Origin: JBLKSS01 sp047607725 | GTDB taxonomy: Bacteria > Pseudomonadota > Gammaproteobacteria > Enterobacterales > Enterobacteriaceae | Reading direction: 5' to 3' | DNA length: 28,208 nt | Assembly: GCF_047607725.1 (NCBI RefSeq) | Contig: NZ_JBLKSS010000127.1 | Location: 1 to 28,208 of the forward strand | Part shown: positions 1-7,132 of the stretch, in pieces | Position numbering within the stretch: the first letter of the stretch is position 1 | Layout: each line of letters opens with the position of its first letter | Made by a program: the position numbers and the translations under genes | Notes under the pieces: model-generated | Databases searched by the model: none | What the model was told of the DNA's origin: nothing | Seen by the model: the letters and a program-made list of their open reading frames with translations, nothing else

Positions 1-38
1 CACATTTCTGTTCTCGCGTTCTTCTTTTTACGTGCCAT
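1..38 (-). CDS. Possible 5' end of a transposase gene (partial)
   Basis: On the minus strand an ATG at 38 opens a frame reading MARKKKNARTEM before leaving the window. A G-rich stretch at about 45-50 could serve as its ribosome binding site. A basic N-terminus next to IS21-like terminal repeats is what an IstA-type transposase start would look like. Only 12 codons are visible, so the identity is inferred from position and not from domain content. Confidence 0.22.
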   Translation of the reverse strand, partial: MARKKKNARTEM

Positions 39-105
39 GCCATACCCCCGGAAGCTAAAAGTCTCCAGAGTATGGTGGAACAGAAGATGAGCGATCGGAC
101 AGAAT

Positions 106-172
106 CGGAATCGCTGATCGGGCGACCGGAATCAGTGATCGGGTGAAATCGGAATCAGTGATCGGACGTGAC
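106..172. repeat. Three tandem 21-23 bp repeats (IS21-like terminal repeats)
   Basis: Units start at 106, 127 and 150, each beginning CGGAATC(g/a)(c/g)TGATCGG. They are followed by a partial unit at 173 (CGGAAC) and preceded by a diverged GCGATCGGAC at 91-100. The spacing is 21, 23 and 23 bp. Multiple short end repeats of this kind act as transposase-binding sites in IS21-type elements. Confidence 0.65.
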
Positions 173-176
173 CGGA

Positions 177-293
177 ACCAGCACCTGGTACGTGCTGGCG
201 CTGGCGCTGATGGGGATTGCGCTGGGATTCGCGCTGCCGGGGAACGCGAAGCGCATGCTGCCTAGCAGCGATGGGGCCAAGGCGGCGCTGTAG
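177..293 (+). pseudogene. C-terminal fragment of an MFS-type transporter
   Basis: The frame ending at the TAG at 291-293 reads TSTWYVLALALMGIALGF and then ALPGNAKRMLPSSDGAKAAL. This is one hydrophobic helix with small-residue packing followed by a short polar tail, as in the twelfth membrane helix and C-terminus of major facilitator transporters. Upstream the frame continues only into the IS-like repeats and meets a stop at 159-161, and no start codon or earlier transporter sequence is present. The gene was therefore cut by insertion or deletion at about 172-180 and cannot make a transporter. The substrate cannot be told from this fragment. Confidence 0.5.
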
Positions 294-662
294 GCGGCTC
301 GAATTGCCGGTTGACCGCGGGAAGGCGCGCTGCGCCAGGTTTAAGCCAGGCGGGCGGCAACCCGCTTACCGGCGGCGGATTACAATGCGCGGCGTCGGCA
401 TTGACCGGTGGTGGCGGGCAAAAATCCTCGGCCGTCGAGGAAACGGCGAGCGTGAATAGCCGTGTCAACCTGACGCGGTAACGCTGGCGCTACGCACGCG
501 GCATGCGCGCGCCCTGAATGGGCGTCACGCCGCCGCTGTTATGAAAATTAGCCTAATTAATTTACTATAAATTATTCAATATATTAGGAAGGATGTCGCG
601 CGTCATTGGGCAAAACGTCCAGCGCGCGAGGCTCTATCGCGGGATTTTTTTTGCCGTTACCC
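294..662. other. Gene-free region upstream of dnaK
   Basis: No credible gene is seen on either strand. Short frames at 217-459 (plus) and 262-468 (minus) have proline/arginine-rich, low-complexity translations typical of chance frames in GC-rich DNA. A small hairpin GCCC-TGAAT-GGGC lies at 511-523. Positions 541-590 form a very AT-rich block. In E. coli satP, yaaW and yaaI lie upstream of dnaK; no remnant of them is recognisable here. Confidence 0.6.
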
Positions 663-690
663 CTTGATGCAGAGCGGCGTGACCCCATCT
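663..690 (+). promoter_or_regulatory. dnaK heat-shock promoter P1 (sigma-32)
   Basis: The -35 element CTTGATG is at 663-669, preceded by CCC. The -10 element CCCCATCT is at 683-690. The spacer is 13 bases. The sigma-32 consensus is CTTGAAA, 13-15 bases, CCCCATnT, so the -10 is a perfect match. Transcription would start near 697, giving a leader of about 118 bases before dnaK. Confidence 0.9.
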
Positions 691-739
691 TATTTGCATC
701 CAACGTTGTTGAACCTGGGAAATAATCGGGCGGCGAAAA

Positions 740-767
740 CTTGAAAAGTTTATTTTTGGCCACATAT
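740..767 (+). promoter_or_regulatory. dnaK heat-shock promoter P2 (sigma-32)
   Basis: A perfect -35 CTTGAAA lies at 740-746. After 13 bases comes CCACATAT at 760-767, which differs from CCCCATnT at one position. The spacer equals that of P1. E. coli dnaK also has more than one sigma-32 promoter, so a second site 77 bases downstream of P1 is expected. Confidence 0.75.
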
Positions 768-814
768 CAGGTTTACGACCACAACGAAATTGAACTTTTA
801 GTGGAGATGTTTAG

Positions 815-2725
815 ATGGGAAAAATCATTGGTATCGACTTGGGTACGACCAACTCCTGCATCGCAATTATCGAAGGCAGCAAACCTCGCGTACTTGAAAA
901 CAGCGAAGGCGATCGTACGACTCCTTCCATCATTGCCTATACGCAGGATGGTGAAATTCTGGTTGGCCAACCGGCTAAACGTCAGTCCGTCACTAACCCG
1001 CAGAATACATTGTTCGCCATCAAGCGTCTGATCGGCCGTCGTTTCAAGGATGAAGAAGTACAGATCGATGTTAGCATCATGCCGTACAAAATCATCGCGG
1101 CAGACAACGGCGACGCCTGGCTGGAAGTCAAAGGCCAGAAAATGGCGCCGCCGCAGATTTCCGCTGAAATCCTGAAGAAGATGAAAAAGACCGCGGAAGA
1201 TTATCTGGGCGAACCGGTCACCGAAGCGGTTATTACCGTGCCGGCTTATTTTAACGATACGCAGCGCCAGGCGACCAAAGACGCCGGCCGTATCGCCGGT
1301 CTGGATGTTAAGCGTATCATCAACGAACCGACCGCAGCCGCGCTGGCCTATGGCCTCGACAAAGAAACCGGCAACCGCACCATCGCGGTGTATGACCTGG
1401 GCGGCGGGACCTTCGATATTTCGATTATCGAAATCGACGATGTCGACGGCGAAAAAACCTTTGAAGTGCTGGCGACCAATGGCGACACCCATTTGGGTGG
1501 TGAAGACTTTGACAGCCGCTTGATCAACTATCTGGTGGATGAATTCAAAAAAGATCAGGGTATCGATCTGCGCAACGATCCGCTGGCGATGCAGCGCCTG
1601 AAAGAGGCCGCCGAAAAAGCCAAGATCGAACTGTCTTCCGCGCAGCAGACCGATGTCAACCTGCCGTACATCACGGCCGACGGTTCCGGTCCGAAGCATA
1701 TGAACCTGAAAGTGACCCGCGCCAAGCTGGAGTCGCTGGTGGAAGAGCTGGTCAATCGCACGCTTGAGCCGCTGAAAGTGGCGCTGAAGGATGCGGGCCT
1801 GTCGGTTTCGGACATCAAAGACGTTATCCTGGTGGGCGGGCAGACGCGTATGCCGCTGGTGCAGAAGAAAGTCACCGACTTCTTCGGCAAAGAGCCGCGT
1901 AAAGACGTTAACCCGGATGAAGCGGTCGCCATCGGCGCTGCGGTTCAGGGCGGTGTACTGGCCGGCGACGTGAAAGACGTGCTGTTGCTTGATGTGACCC
2001 CGCTGTCGCTGGGTATAGAAACCATGGGTGGCGTGATGACGCCGCTGATTGCCAAGAACACCACCATCCCGACCAAGCACAGCCAGGTGTTCTCCACCGC
2101 GGAAGACAATCAGTCCGCCGTGACCATCCATGTTCTGCAGGGCGAACGTAAGCGCGCCGGCGATAACAAATCCCTGGGCCAGTTCAACCTGGACGGCATT
2201 GCGGCTGCCATGCGCGGCACGCCGCAGATTGAAGTGACGTTCGATATCGACGCCGACGGGATTCTGCATGTCTCCGCCAAGGATAAGAACAGCGGCCGCG
2301 AACAGAAGATCACCATCAAGGCTTCCTCGGGTCTGAACGAAGAGGAAATCCAGAAGATGGTACAGGAAGCGGAAGCCAACGCCGAATCCGACCGCAAGTT
2401 TGAAGAGCTGGTGCAGACCCGTAACCAGGCCGATCATCTGCTGCACAGCACCCGTAAGCAGCTGGAAGACGCGGGCGACAAACTGCCGGCGGACGACAAG
2501 ACCGCTATCGAGGAAGCGCTGAAAAATCTGGACACCGCGCTGAAAGGCGAGGATAAAGCCGATATCGAAGCGAAAATGCAGGCGCTTATCCAGGTGTCCG
2601 GCAAACTGCTCGAAGTGGCTCAGCAGCAGGCTCAGGCGGCGGGCGAAGGTGGCACGGACGGCAGCGCCAAGGCGGACGACGATGTGGTCGACGCCGAGTT
2701 TGAAGAAGTTAAAGACAAAAAATAA
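815..2725 (+). CDS. dnaK: Chaperone protein DnaK (Hsp70)
   Basis: ATP-driven chaperone that binds hydrophobic peptide stretches, working with DnaJ and GrpE in the cytoplasm. The protein has 636 residues (E. coli 638). The nucleotide-binding domain (about 1-385) begins with the phosphate loop GIDLGTTNSC (6-15), has the catalytic Lys70, and carries GGGTFDISIIE and NGDTHLGGEDFD. The interdomain linker is DVLLLDVTPLSLG, followed by the substrate-binding beta domain and the helical lid. The tail ends EEVKDKK, the usual C-terminus. The ATG at 815 is preceded by GGAG at 803-806. Two sigma-32 promoters upstream make it a heat-shock gene, and dnaJ follows in the same operon. Confidence 0.99.
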   Translation: MGKIIGIDLGTTNSCIAIIEGSKPRVLENSEGDRTTPSIIAYTQDGEILVGQPAKRQSVTNPQNTLFAIKRLIGRRFKDEEVQIDVSIMPYKIIAADNGDAWLEVKGQKMAPPQISAEILKKMKKTAEDYLGEPVTEAVITVPAYFNDTQRQATKDAGRIAGLDVKRIINEPTAAALAYGLDKETGNRTIAVYDLGGGTFDISIIEIDDVDGEKTFEVLATNGDTHLGGEDFDSRLINYLVDEFKKDQGIDLRNDPLAMQRLKEAAEKAKIELSSAQQTDVNLPYITADGSGPKHMNLKVTRAKLESLVEELVNRTLEPLKVALKDAGLSVSDIKDVILVGGQTRMPLVQKKVTDFFGKEPRKDVNPDEAVAIGAAVQGGVLAGDVKDVLLLDVTPLSLGIETMGGVMTPLIAKNTTIPTKHSQVFSTAEDNQSAVTIHVLQGERKRAGDNKSLGQFNLDGIAAAMRGTPQIEVTFDIDADGILHVSAKDKNSGREQKITIKASSGLNEEEIQKMVQEAEANAESDRKFEELVQTRNQADHLLHSTRKQLEDAGDKLPADDKTAIEEALKNLDTALKGEDKADIEAKMQALIQVSGKLLEVAQQQAQAAGEGGTDGSAKADDDVVDAEFEEVKDKK

Positions 2726-2743
2726 TCACCCTGAATGGGCACG

Positions 2744-2805
2744 GCGGCGGCGCATACCGCCGCTGCTGGCAACAGGCACGGGCGTCGAGGCAACTCTGCG
2801 CCCGT
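2744..2805 (+). promoter_or_regulatory. Two hairpins between dnaK and dnaJ
   Basis: The first stem is GCGGCGG (2744-2750) pairing with CCGCCGC (2757-2763) around a 6-base loop. The second is ACGGGCG (2778-2784) pairing with CGCCCGT (2799-2805) around a 14-base loop. Neither is followed by a T-run, so they are not simple terminators. They could protect the 3' end of the dnaK message and lower expression of dnaJ relative to dnaK. Confidence 0.6.
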
Positions 2806-2836
2806 GAAAGCATATTGAGGGCAGGAAGAGACGACG

Positions 2837-3973
2837 ATGGCGAAATCAGACTACTACGAGATTTTGGGCGTTTCCCGGGATGCGGAAGAGCGTGAAATCA
2901 AAAAGGCCTATAAACGCCTGGCGATGAAATTCCACCCGGATCGCAACCCAGGGAATGCCGAAGCCGAAGCGAAATTCAAAGAGATCAAAGAAGCCTATGA
3001 AGTGCTGACCGACGCGCAAAAGCGCGCCGCCTACGACCAATATGGTCATGCGGCCTTTGAACAGGGCGGCATGGGCGGCGGCGGTTTCGGGGGCGGCGCC
3101 GGCGGCGCGGATTTCAGCGATATTTTCGGGGATGTTTTTGGCGACATCTTTGGCGGCGGCCGGCGTCAGCGCGCCAGCCGGGGCGCGGATTTACGCTATA
3201 ACATGGAGCTGTCCCTTGAGGAGGCGGTGCGCGGCGTCACCCGCGAAATTCGTATCCCAACGCTGGAAGAGTGCGATGTCTGCCACGGCAGCGGCGCGAA
3301 GCCGGGCACCTCGGCGGTGACCTGTCCGACCTGTCACGGCCAGGGTCAGGTGCAGATGCGCCAGGGCTTTTTCGCCGTGCAGCAGACGTGTCCCACCTGT
3401 CAGGGTCAGGGCAAGATCATCAAAGATCCCTGCACCAAGTGCCACGGCCATGGCCGTGTAGAGAAATCCAAGACGCTATCGGTGAAGATCCCGGCCGGCG
3501 TGGATACCGGCGACCGCATCCGCTTGACGGGCGAGGGCGAAGCCGGCGAGCATGGGGCGGCCGCGGGGGATCTGTACGTACAGGTCCAGGTGCGTAAACA
3601 TCCCATTTTTGAACGTGAAGAAAACAACCTTTACTGTGAAGTGCCGATCAACTTCGCCATGGCGGCGCTGGGCGGCGAGATCGAAGTCCCGACGCTCGAC
3701 GGCCGGGTCAAGCTGAAAGTGCCGGCGGAAACGCAGACCGGTAAATTATTCCGTATGCGCGGTAAAGGCGTGAAATCCGTGCGCGGCGGGTCGCAGGGCG
3801 ATTTGCTGTGCCGGGTCGTGGTGGAAACGCCCGTTAAACTCAACGAACGTCAGAAACAGCTGCTGCGAGAGCTGGAGGAGAGCTTTGGTGGACCGAGCGG
3901 CGATCAGAACAGTCCGCGCTCAAAAAGCTTTCTCGACGGCGTGAAAAAGTTTTTTGACGATTTGACCCGCTGA
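2837..3973 (+). CDS. dnaJ: Chaperone protein DnaJ (Hsp40)
   Basis: Co-chaperone that delivers substrates to DnaK and stimulates its ATPase. The protein has 378 residues. The J domain occupies about 1-70 with the essential HPD at 33-35. A Gly/Phe-rich segment (about 77-108) follows. The zinc-binding domain has four CxxCxGxG repeats with cysteines at 146/149, 163/166, 185/188 and 199/202, all present. The C-terminal peptide-binding and dimerisation domains follow. The ATG at 2837 has a purine-rich AGGAAGAG upstream. The gene lies 111 bases after dnaK and is probably transcribed from the same heat-shock promoters. Confidence 0.99.
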   Translation: MAKSDYYEILGVSRDAEEREIKKAYKRLAMKFHPDRNPGNAEAEAKFKEIKEAYEVLTDAQKRAAYDQYGHAAFEQGGMGGGGFGGGAGGADFSDIFGDVFGDIFGGGRRQRASRGADLRYNMELSLEEAVRGVTREIRIPTLEECDVCHGSGAKPGTSAVTCPTCHGQGQVQMRQGFFAVQQTCPTCQGQGKIIKDPCTKCHGHGRVEKSKTLSVKIPAGVDTGDRIRLTGEGEAGEHGAAAGDLYVQVQVRKHPIFEREENNLYCEVPINFAMAALGGEIEVPTLDGRVKLKVPAETQTGKLFRMRGKGVKSVRGGSQGDLLCRVVVETPVKLNERQKQLLRELEESFGGPSGDQNSPRSKSFLDGVKKFFDDLTR

Positions 3974-4095
3974 TAGGCCCCGCCTCTGGCGCGGCGCCGT
4001 AAGCGATTTTTTGCCGGCACGGGGGACGGTTTTCATTTACCCCCGCCGTCGCCTGTCGCACAATAATCCCTTCTCCGCCAAGATTGAGGATCATT

Positions 4096-5319
4096 ATGTT
4101 CACAGCGTCTTTACGCCGCATGTTTGCCCACCCGGCCGCCGCCGGCGTATTGCTTTTCGTCGCCGCGCTTGCCGCTATCGTGATGGCCAATACCGGTGCT
4201 AGCGCGCTCTATGACGCCATCATTCATTTTCCCGCACGGCCCGGTGGCGAAACGTCTGCGCATCTGACCGTGCAGTTGATCGTTAACGATGGCTTGATGG
4301 CGGTGTTTTTCCTGGCCGTCGGTCTGGAAGTCAAATACGAACTGCTGAAGGGTGCGCTCAATAGCCGCGCGCGTGCGGCCTTTCCCGCCATTGCCGCGCT
4401 GGGGGGAATGGCGGCGCCGGCGTTGATTTATAGCCTGGTCACCGCCAGCGCGCCCGCATTGCGCGCCGGCTGGGCGATTCCGGCCGCCACCGATATCGCC
4501 TTCGCCGTCGGCGTGCTGGCCTTGCTGGGAACCCGGGTGCCGACCAGCCTGAAAGTGTTTCTGCTGGCGCTGGCGATTATTGATGATCTGGGCGCGATAG
4601 TGATTATCGCGCTGTTCTACAATAGCGCGCTCAATCCGCTGGCGCTGGCCGCGGTAGGGGGCGTCATCGGGGTAATGGCGCTGATGAATCGCGCCAACGT
4701 CCGGTCTCTCGCGCTTTACCTGCTGCTGGGCGCGGCACTGTGGGGCTGTATCCTGCTTTCGGGTATCCATGCGACGCTCGCCGGCGTGATAGTGGGGGGA
4801 CTTATCCCGCTCAGGCTGCCGGCAACCGACGAATCGCCAGCGCGCGCCCTGGAGCACCGGCTGCAGCCGTGGCTGGTGTATCTGATTTTGCCCCTATTTG
4901 CTTTCGCCAACGCCGGTATCTCGCTGCGGGACGTGGCGCTGGGGCATTTGGTCTCACTTTTGCCGTTGGGGATTGTCGCCGGGCTAGTGGTCGGCAAACC
5001 GCTGGGGATAGTGCTGTTTACCGCCGCGGCGGTGAAACTCAGACTGGCCCGACTGCCCGCCGGCATTGCGTTTCGCCACATTGCGGCGGCGGCGGTGCTA
5101 TGCGGTATCGGGTTTACGATGTCGATTTTTATCGCCAATCTGGCGTTCGGGCAGGGGGATCCGACCACCATCGTGCTGGCGAAGGTCGGTATTTTATCCG
5201 GCTCGGTGACCGCGGCGCTTTTGGGCTACCTGCTGCTGCGTGTGGTCCTGCCGCGGCCGCAGGGGAGCGGGGCGTCTGTCGCCCGCGCGTTGCCTGGTGA
5301 AAGCAATACCCGCGCCTAA
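4096..5319 (+). CDS. nhaA: Na+/H+ antiporter NhaA
   Basis: Inner-membrane antiporter that expels sodium in exchange for protons. I start it at the ATG at 4096, which has GAGGA just upstream. An in-frame TTG at 4084 lies at or before that ribosome site and is not used. With this start the key residues fall at the E. coli positions: Asp133 (ATDIAF) and Asp163-Asp164 (AIIDDLGAI). The protein has about 407 residues (E. coli 388) with about twelve hydrophobic segments. The extra length is mostly a polar C-terminal tail after the last helix (PRPQGSGASVARALPGES). In E. coli the activator gene nhaR follows; here it is missing, so regulation must differ. Confidence 0.97.
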   Translation: MFTASLRRMFAHPAAAGVLLFVAALAAIVMANTGASALYDAIIHFPARPGGETSAHLTVQLIVNDGLMAVFFLAVGLEVKYELLKGALNSRARAAFPAIAALGGMAAPALIYSLVTASAPALRAGWAIPAATDIAFAVGVLALLGTRVPTSLKVFLLALAIIDDLGAIVIIALFYNSALNPLALAAVGGVIGVMALMNRANVRSLALYLLLGAALWGCILLSGIHATLAGVIVGGLIPLRLPATDESPARALEHRLQPWLVYLILPLFAFANAGISLRDVALGHLVSLLPLGIVAGLVVGKPLGIVLFTAAAVKLRLARLPAGIAFRHIAAAAVLCGIGFTMSIFIANLAFGQGDPTTIVLAKVGILSGSVTAALLGYLLLRVVLPRPQGSGASVARALPGESNTRA

Positions 5320-5442
5320 TCGCAAGCCCGCTGCCGGAGACAGAGGTATTGACCAGGGCCCGCTTGCGGGTCAGGAGATAAAGCGATTGGGGCGGTTTCG
5401 TTTGCGCCTGGCAAGCGTTTAACGCCGGTTTGCGGGCATAAA

Positions 5443-5466
5443 AAAACCGGCCCTGGCCGGTTTTCT
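5443..5466. terminator. Bidirectional terminator between nhaA and rpsT
   Basis: AAAACCGGC (5443-5451) pairs with GCCGGTTTT (5456-5464). A-runs on the left (5441-5446) and T-runs on the right give a Rho-independent signal on both strands. It sits between the converging nhaA and rpsT genes. The A7 tract starting at 5440 makes the signal strongest for rpsT on the minus strand. Confidence 0.9.
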
Positions 5467-5490
5467 CAACAAAGCACAACGTTACCGCAA

Positions 5491-5754
5491 TTACTGCATG
5501 GCGTTGATTTGCGCGGTCAGGTTCGATTTATGACGTGCTGCTTTGTTTTTGTGGATCAACCCTTTGCTGGCCTGACGGTCAACAATCGGTTGCATGGCAG
5601 AAAACGCATTCTGCGCAGCTTCTTTATCGCCGGCGACGATAGCAGCGTAAACCTTTTTCACAAAGGTGCGCATCATGGAGCGACGGCTTGCATTATGCTG
5701 ACGACGCTTCTCAGACTGTACGGCGCGTTTCTTAGCTGATTTGATATTAGCCAA
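5491..5754 (-). CDS. rpsT: 30S ribosomal protein S20
   Basis: Primary 16S rRNA-binding protein of the small subunit. The protein has 87 residues, is highly basic, and begins MANIKSAKKRAVQSEKRR as in E. coli. The start codon is TTG at 5754, preceded by GGGAG. E. coli rpsT also starts with UUG, and the weak start contributes to translational autoregulation there. It is transcribed as a single gene divergent from ribF, from two candidate promoters, and ends at the terminator at 5443-5466. Confidence 0.98.
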   Translation of the reverse strand: MANIKSAKKRAVQSEKRRQHNASRRSMMRTFVKKVYAAIVAGDKEAAQNAFSAMQPIVDRQASKGLIHKNKAARHKSNLTAQINAMQ

Positions 5755-5800
5755 GGTTCAACTCCCAAACTTGTTCTATGAGACAATTCAAAGGCCGAGG

Positions 5801-5829
5801 AATATGCCCGTTCGGTCTTCTTTTGTCAA
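5801..5829 (-). promoter_or_regulatory. rpsT promoter P2
   Basis: Minus-strand TTGACA (5829-5824), a 17-base spacer, and CATATT (5806-5801). The -35 is a perfect consensus. The site lies 47 bases before the TTG start of rpsT. Confidence 0.8.
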
Positions 5830-5891
5830 TGGATTTGTGCAAATAAGCGCCACTTAAACGCGCGACGCCTGTTACAATGTGATGGTGAAAG

Positions 5892-5920
5892 ATTATATCA
5901 GTTTCTGCCGACACAATACA
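5892..5920 (-). promoter_or_regulatory. rpsT promoter P1 (candidate)
   Basis: Minus-strand TGTATT (5920-5915), a 17-base spacer, and a perfect TATAAT (5897-5892). It lies 91 bases upstream of P2. E. coli rpsT has tandem promoters at about this distance, which supports the call. Confidence 0.55.
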
Positions 5921-6095
5921 GTGCTTCATGTGAAAAAAGCGTTTACCGGCGTGCTGAGCCGGCGGTTCGCCCGAGGGCAAGGGCGGGCGCGCCGCCAACC
6001 GGCGCTTCGCGGCAGCATAACCTGCGTGAAAACAGGGCGGGGGCGAAATAAGCCCGGCTTTCTCTGCGCACAGTGTTAAAGATTGGAATCGCGGG

Positions 6096-6124
6096 TTAAC
6101 CTTAGCGGCGGTACAAGGTATAAT
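6096..6124 (+). promoter_or_regulatory. ribF operon promoter
   Basis: TTAACC (6096-6101), a 17-base spacer, and a perfect TATAAT (6119-6124). It lies 38 bases before the ribF start. The interval from 5921 to 6095 holds no recognisable gene. Confidence 0.75.
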
Positions 6125-6162
6125 CCGCCGATTTCCACTGTTTTAGGTGTCTTGAGCCTTCT

Positions 6163-7101
6163 ATGGAGCTTATTCGCGGCATACATAATTTACAGCCACG
6201 TCACCATGGGTGCGTGCTGACCATCGGCAATTTCGACGGCTTTCACCGCGGACACCAGGCGCTTATAGCAGAATTGCAGGCTGAGGGCCGCCGTCGCGGT
6301 CTACCGGTGATGGTGATGATATTTGAGCCTCAGCCGCAGGAACATTTCGCCGGCGATGCCGCGCCGGCGCGCTTGACCCGGCTGCGGGACAAGGTGAAAT
6401 ATCTGGTGGCGGCCGGCGTGGACGCAGTGGTCTGCGTCACTTTCGACAAGCGGTTTGCGGCGCTCAGCGCCGACGCTTTCGTGACGGATCTGCTGGTGCA
6501 AAAACTGGGCGTGCGTTTCATCGGCGTCGGCGACGACTTTCGCTTTGGCGCTCGGCGGCAGGGGGATTACGCCCTCCTTCAGCAGGCGGGGAAAGCGGCC
6601 GGATTTGAGGTGATGAGCACCGTCACCTACACCGAAGGCGGCCGGCGCATTAGCAGCACCGCCGTACGCGAGGTGCTGGCGCAGGATCGTCTGGTGGAGG
6701 CGGAAATGCTGCTCGGGCATCCCTATCGCCTCTCCGGCCGGGTGGTGCATGGTGACGCGCTGGGGCGGACGATCGGCTTCCCGACCGCCAACGTGTCGTT
6801 AAAAGGGCGGCAGGCGCCCATCAACTGCGTGTATGCGGTGGAGGTCTACGGCATCGCCGACCGGCCGCTGCCTGGCGTGGCGAATATCGGCACCCGGCCC
6901 ACGGTGGCCGGCTTGCGCCAGCGGCTGGAAGTGCATTTGCTGGATGTGGCCATGAACCTGTACGGTCGCCATATCGAGGTGGTGATCCGCGCGAAAGTGC
7001 GCAATGAACAACGGTTTGCTTCGCTTGACGACTTAAAGCGGCAAATCGCGAATGATGTGGTGAGCGCCCGCGACTATTTCGGGCTGGCGACGCCTCAATA
7101 A
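6163..7101 (+). CDS. ribF: Bifunctional riboflavin kinase / FAD synthetase
   Basis: Converts riboflavin to FMN and then FMN to FAD. The protein has 312 residues (E. coli 313). The N-terminal adenylyltransferase domain has the nucleotide-binding GNFDGFHRGH near residue 22 and ISSTAVRE near 165. The C-terminal riboflavin kinase domain has GRTIGFPTAN and the GVANIGTRPTV stretch. It starts at the ATG at 6163, with only a weak ribosome site upstream. It is the first gene of an operon with ileS, which begins 31 bases after its stop. Confidence 0.98.
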   Translation: MELIRGIHNLQPRHHGCVLTIGNFDGFHRGHQALIAELQAEGRRRGLPVMVMIFEPQPQEHFAGDAAPARLTRLRDKVKYLVAAGVDAVVCVTFDKRFAALSADAFVTDLLVQKLGVRFIGVGDDFRFGARRQGDYALLQQAGKAAGFEVMSTVTYTEGGRRISSTAVREVLAQDRLVEAEMLLGHPYRLSGRVVHGDALGRTIGFPTANVSLKGRQAPINCVYAVEVYGIADRPLPGVANIGTRPTVAGLRQRLEVHLLDVAMNLYGRHIEVVIRAKVRNEQRFASLDDLKRQIANDVVSARDYFGLATPQ

Positions 7102-7132
7102 TGCTCAAACCGAAAACGGAACCGAGAATCGA

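Larger units (their letters stand above)
1..180 (-). mobile_element. Probable end of an IS21-family insertion sequence, cut by the window edge
   Basis: The segment contains repeated CGGAATCAGTGATCGG-type units (106-172). Repeats of the form CCGGAATCACTGATCA are known at the ends of a subgroup of IS21-family elements. To their left, on the minus strand, a short reading frame begins at 38 and runs off the window, as a transposase gene (istA) would. The right boundary probably lies between about 172 and 180, where the repeats stop and transporter-like coding sequence begins. No complete transposase is visible, so whether the element is intact cannot be judged. Family assignment rests on recalled motif similarity only. 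Confidence 0.5.

Noticed and set aside
217..459. Plus-strand frame of 80 codons upstream of dnaK
   Set aside because: Its translation is Arg-rich and low in complexity. It overlaps the transporter fragment and has no ribosome site.
593..667. Small frame MSRVIGQNVQRARLYRGIFF just before the dnaK promoter
   Set aside because: The AGGAAGG directly touches the ATG with no spacing, and the frame ends inside the P1 promoter.
773..2446. Long minus-strand frame (557 codons) opposite dnaK
   Set aside because: It is an antisense shadow of a strongly biased GC-rich gene. It has no ribosome site or family resemblance, and dnaK is certain.
4084..4095. TTG start for nhaA at 4084
   Set aside because: It overlaps the GAGGA ribosome site. 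The ATG at 4096 puts Asp133, Asp163 and Asp164 at their E. coli numbers.
5879..6079. 66-codon plus frame between rpsT and ribF, where E. coli has yaaY
   Set aside because: The translation does not resemble YaaY and has no clear ribosome site. The region is better explained by promoters.
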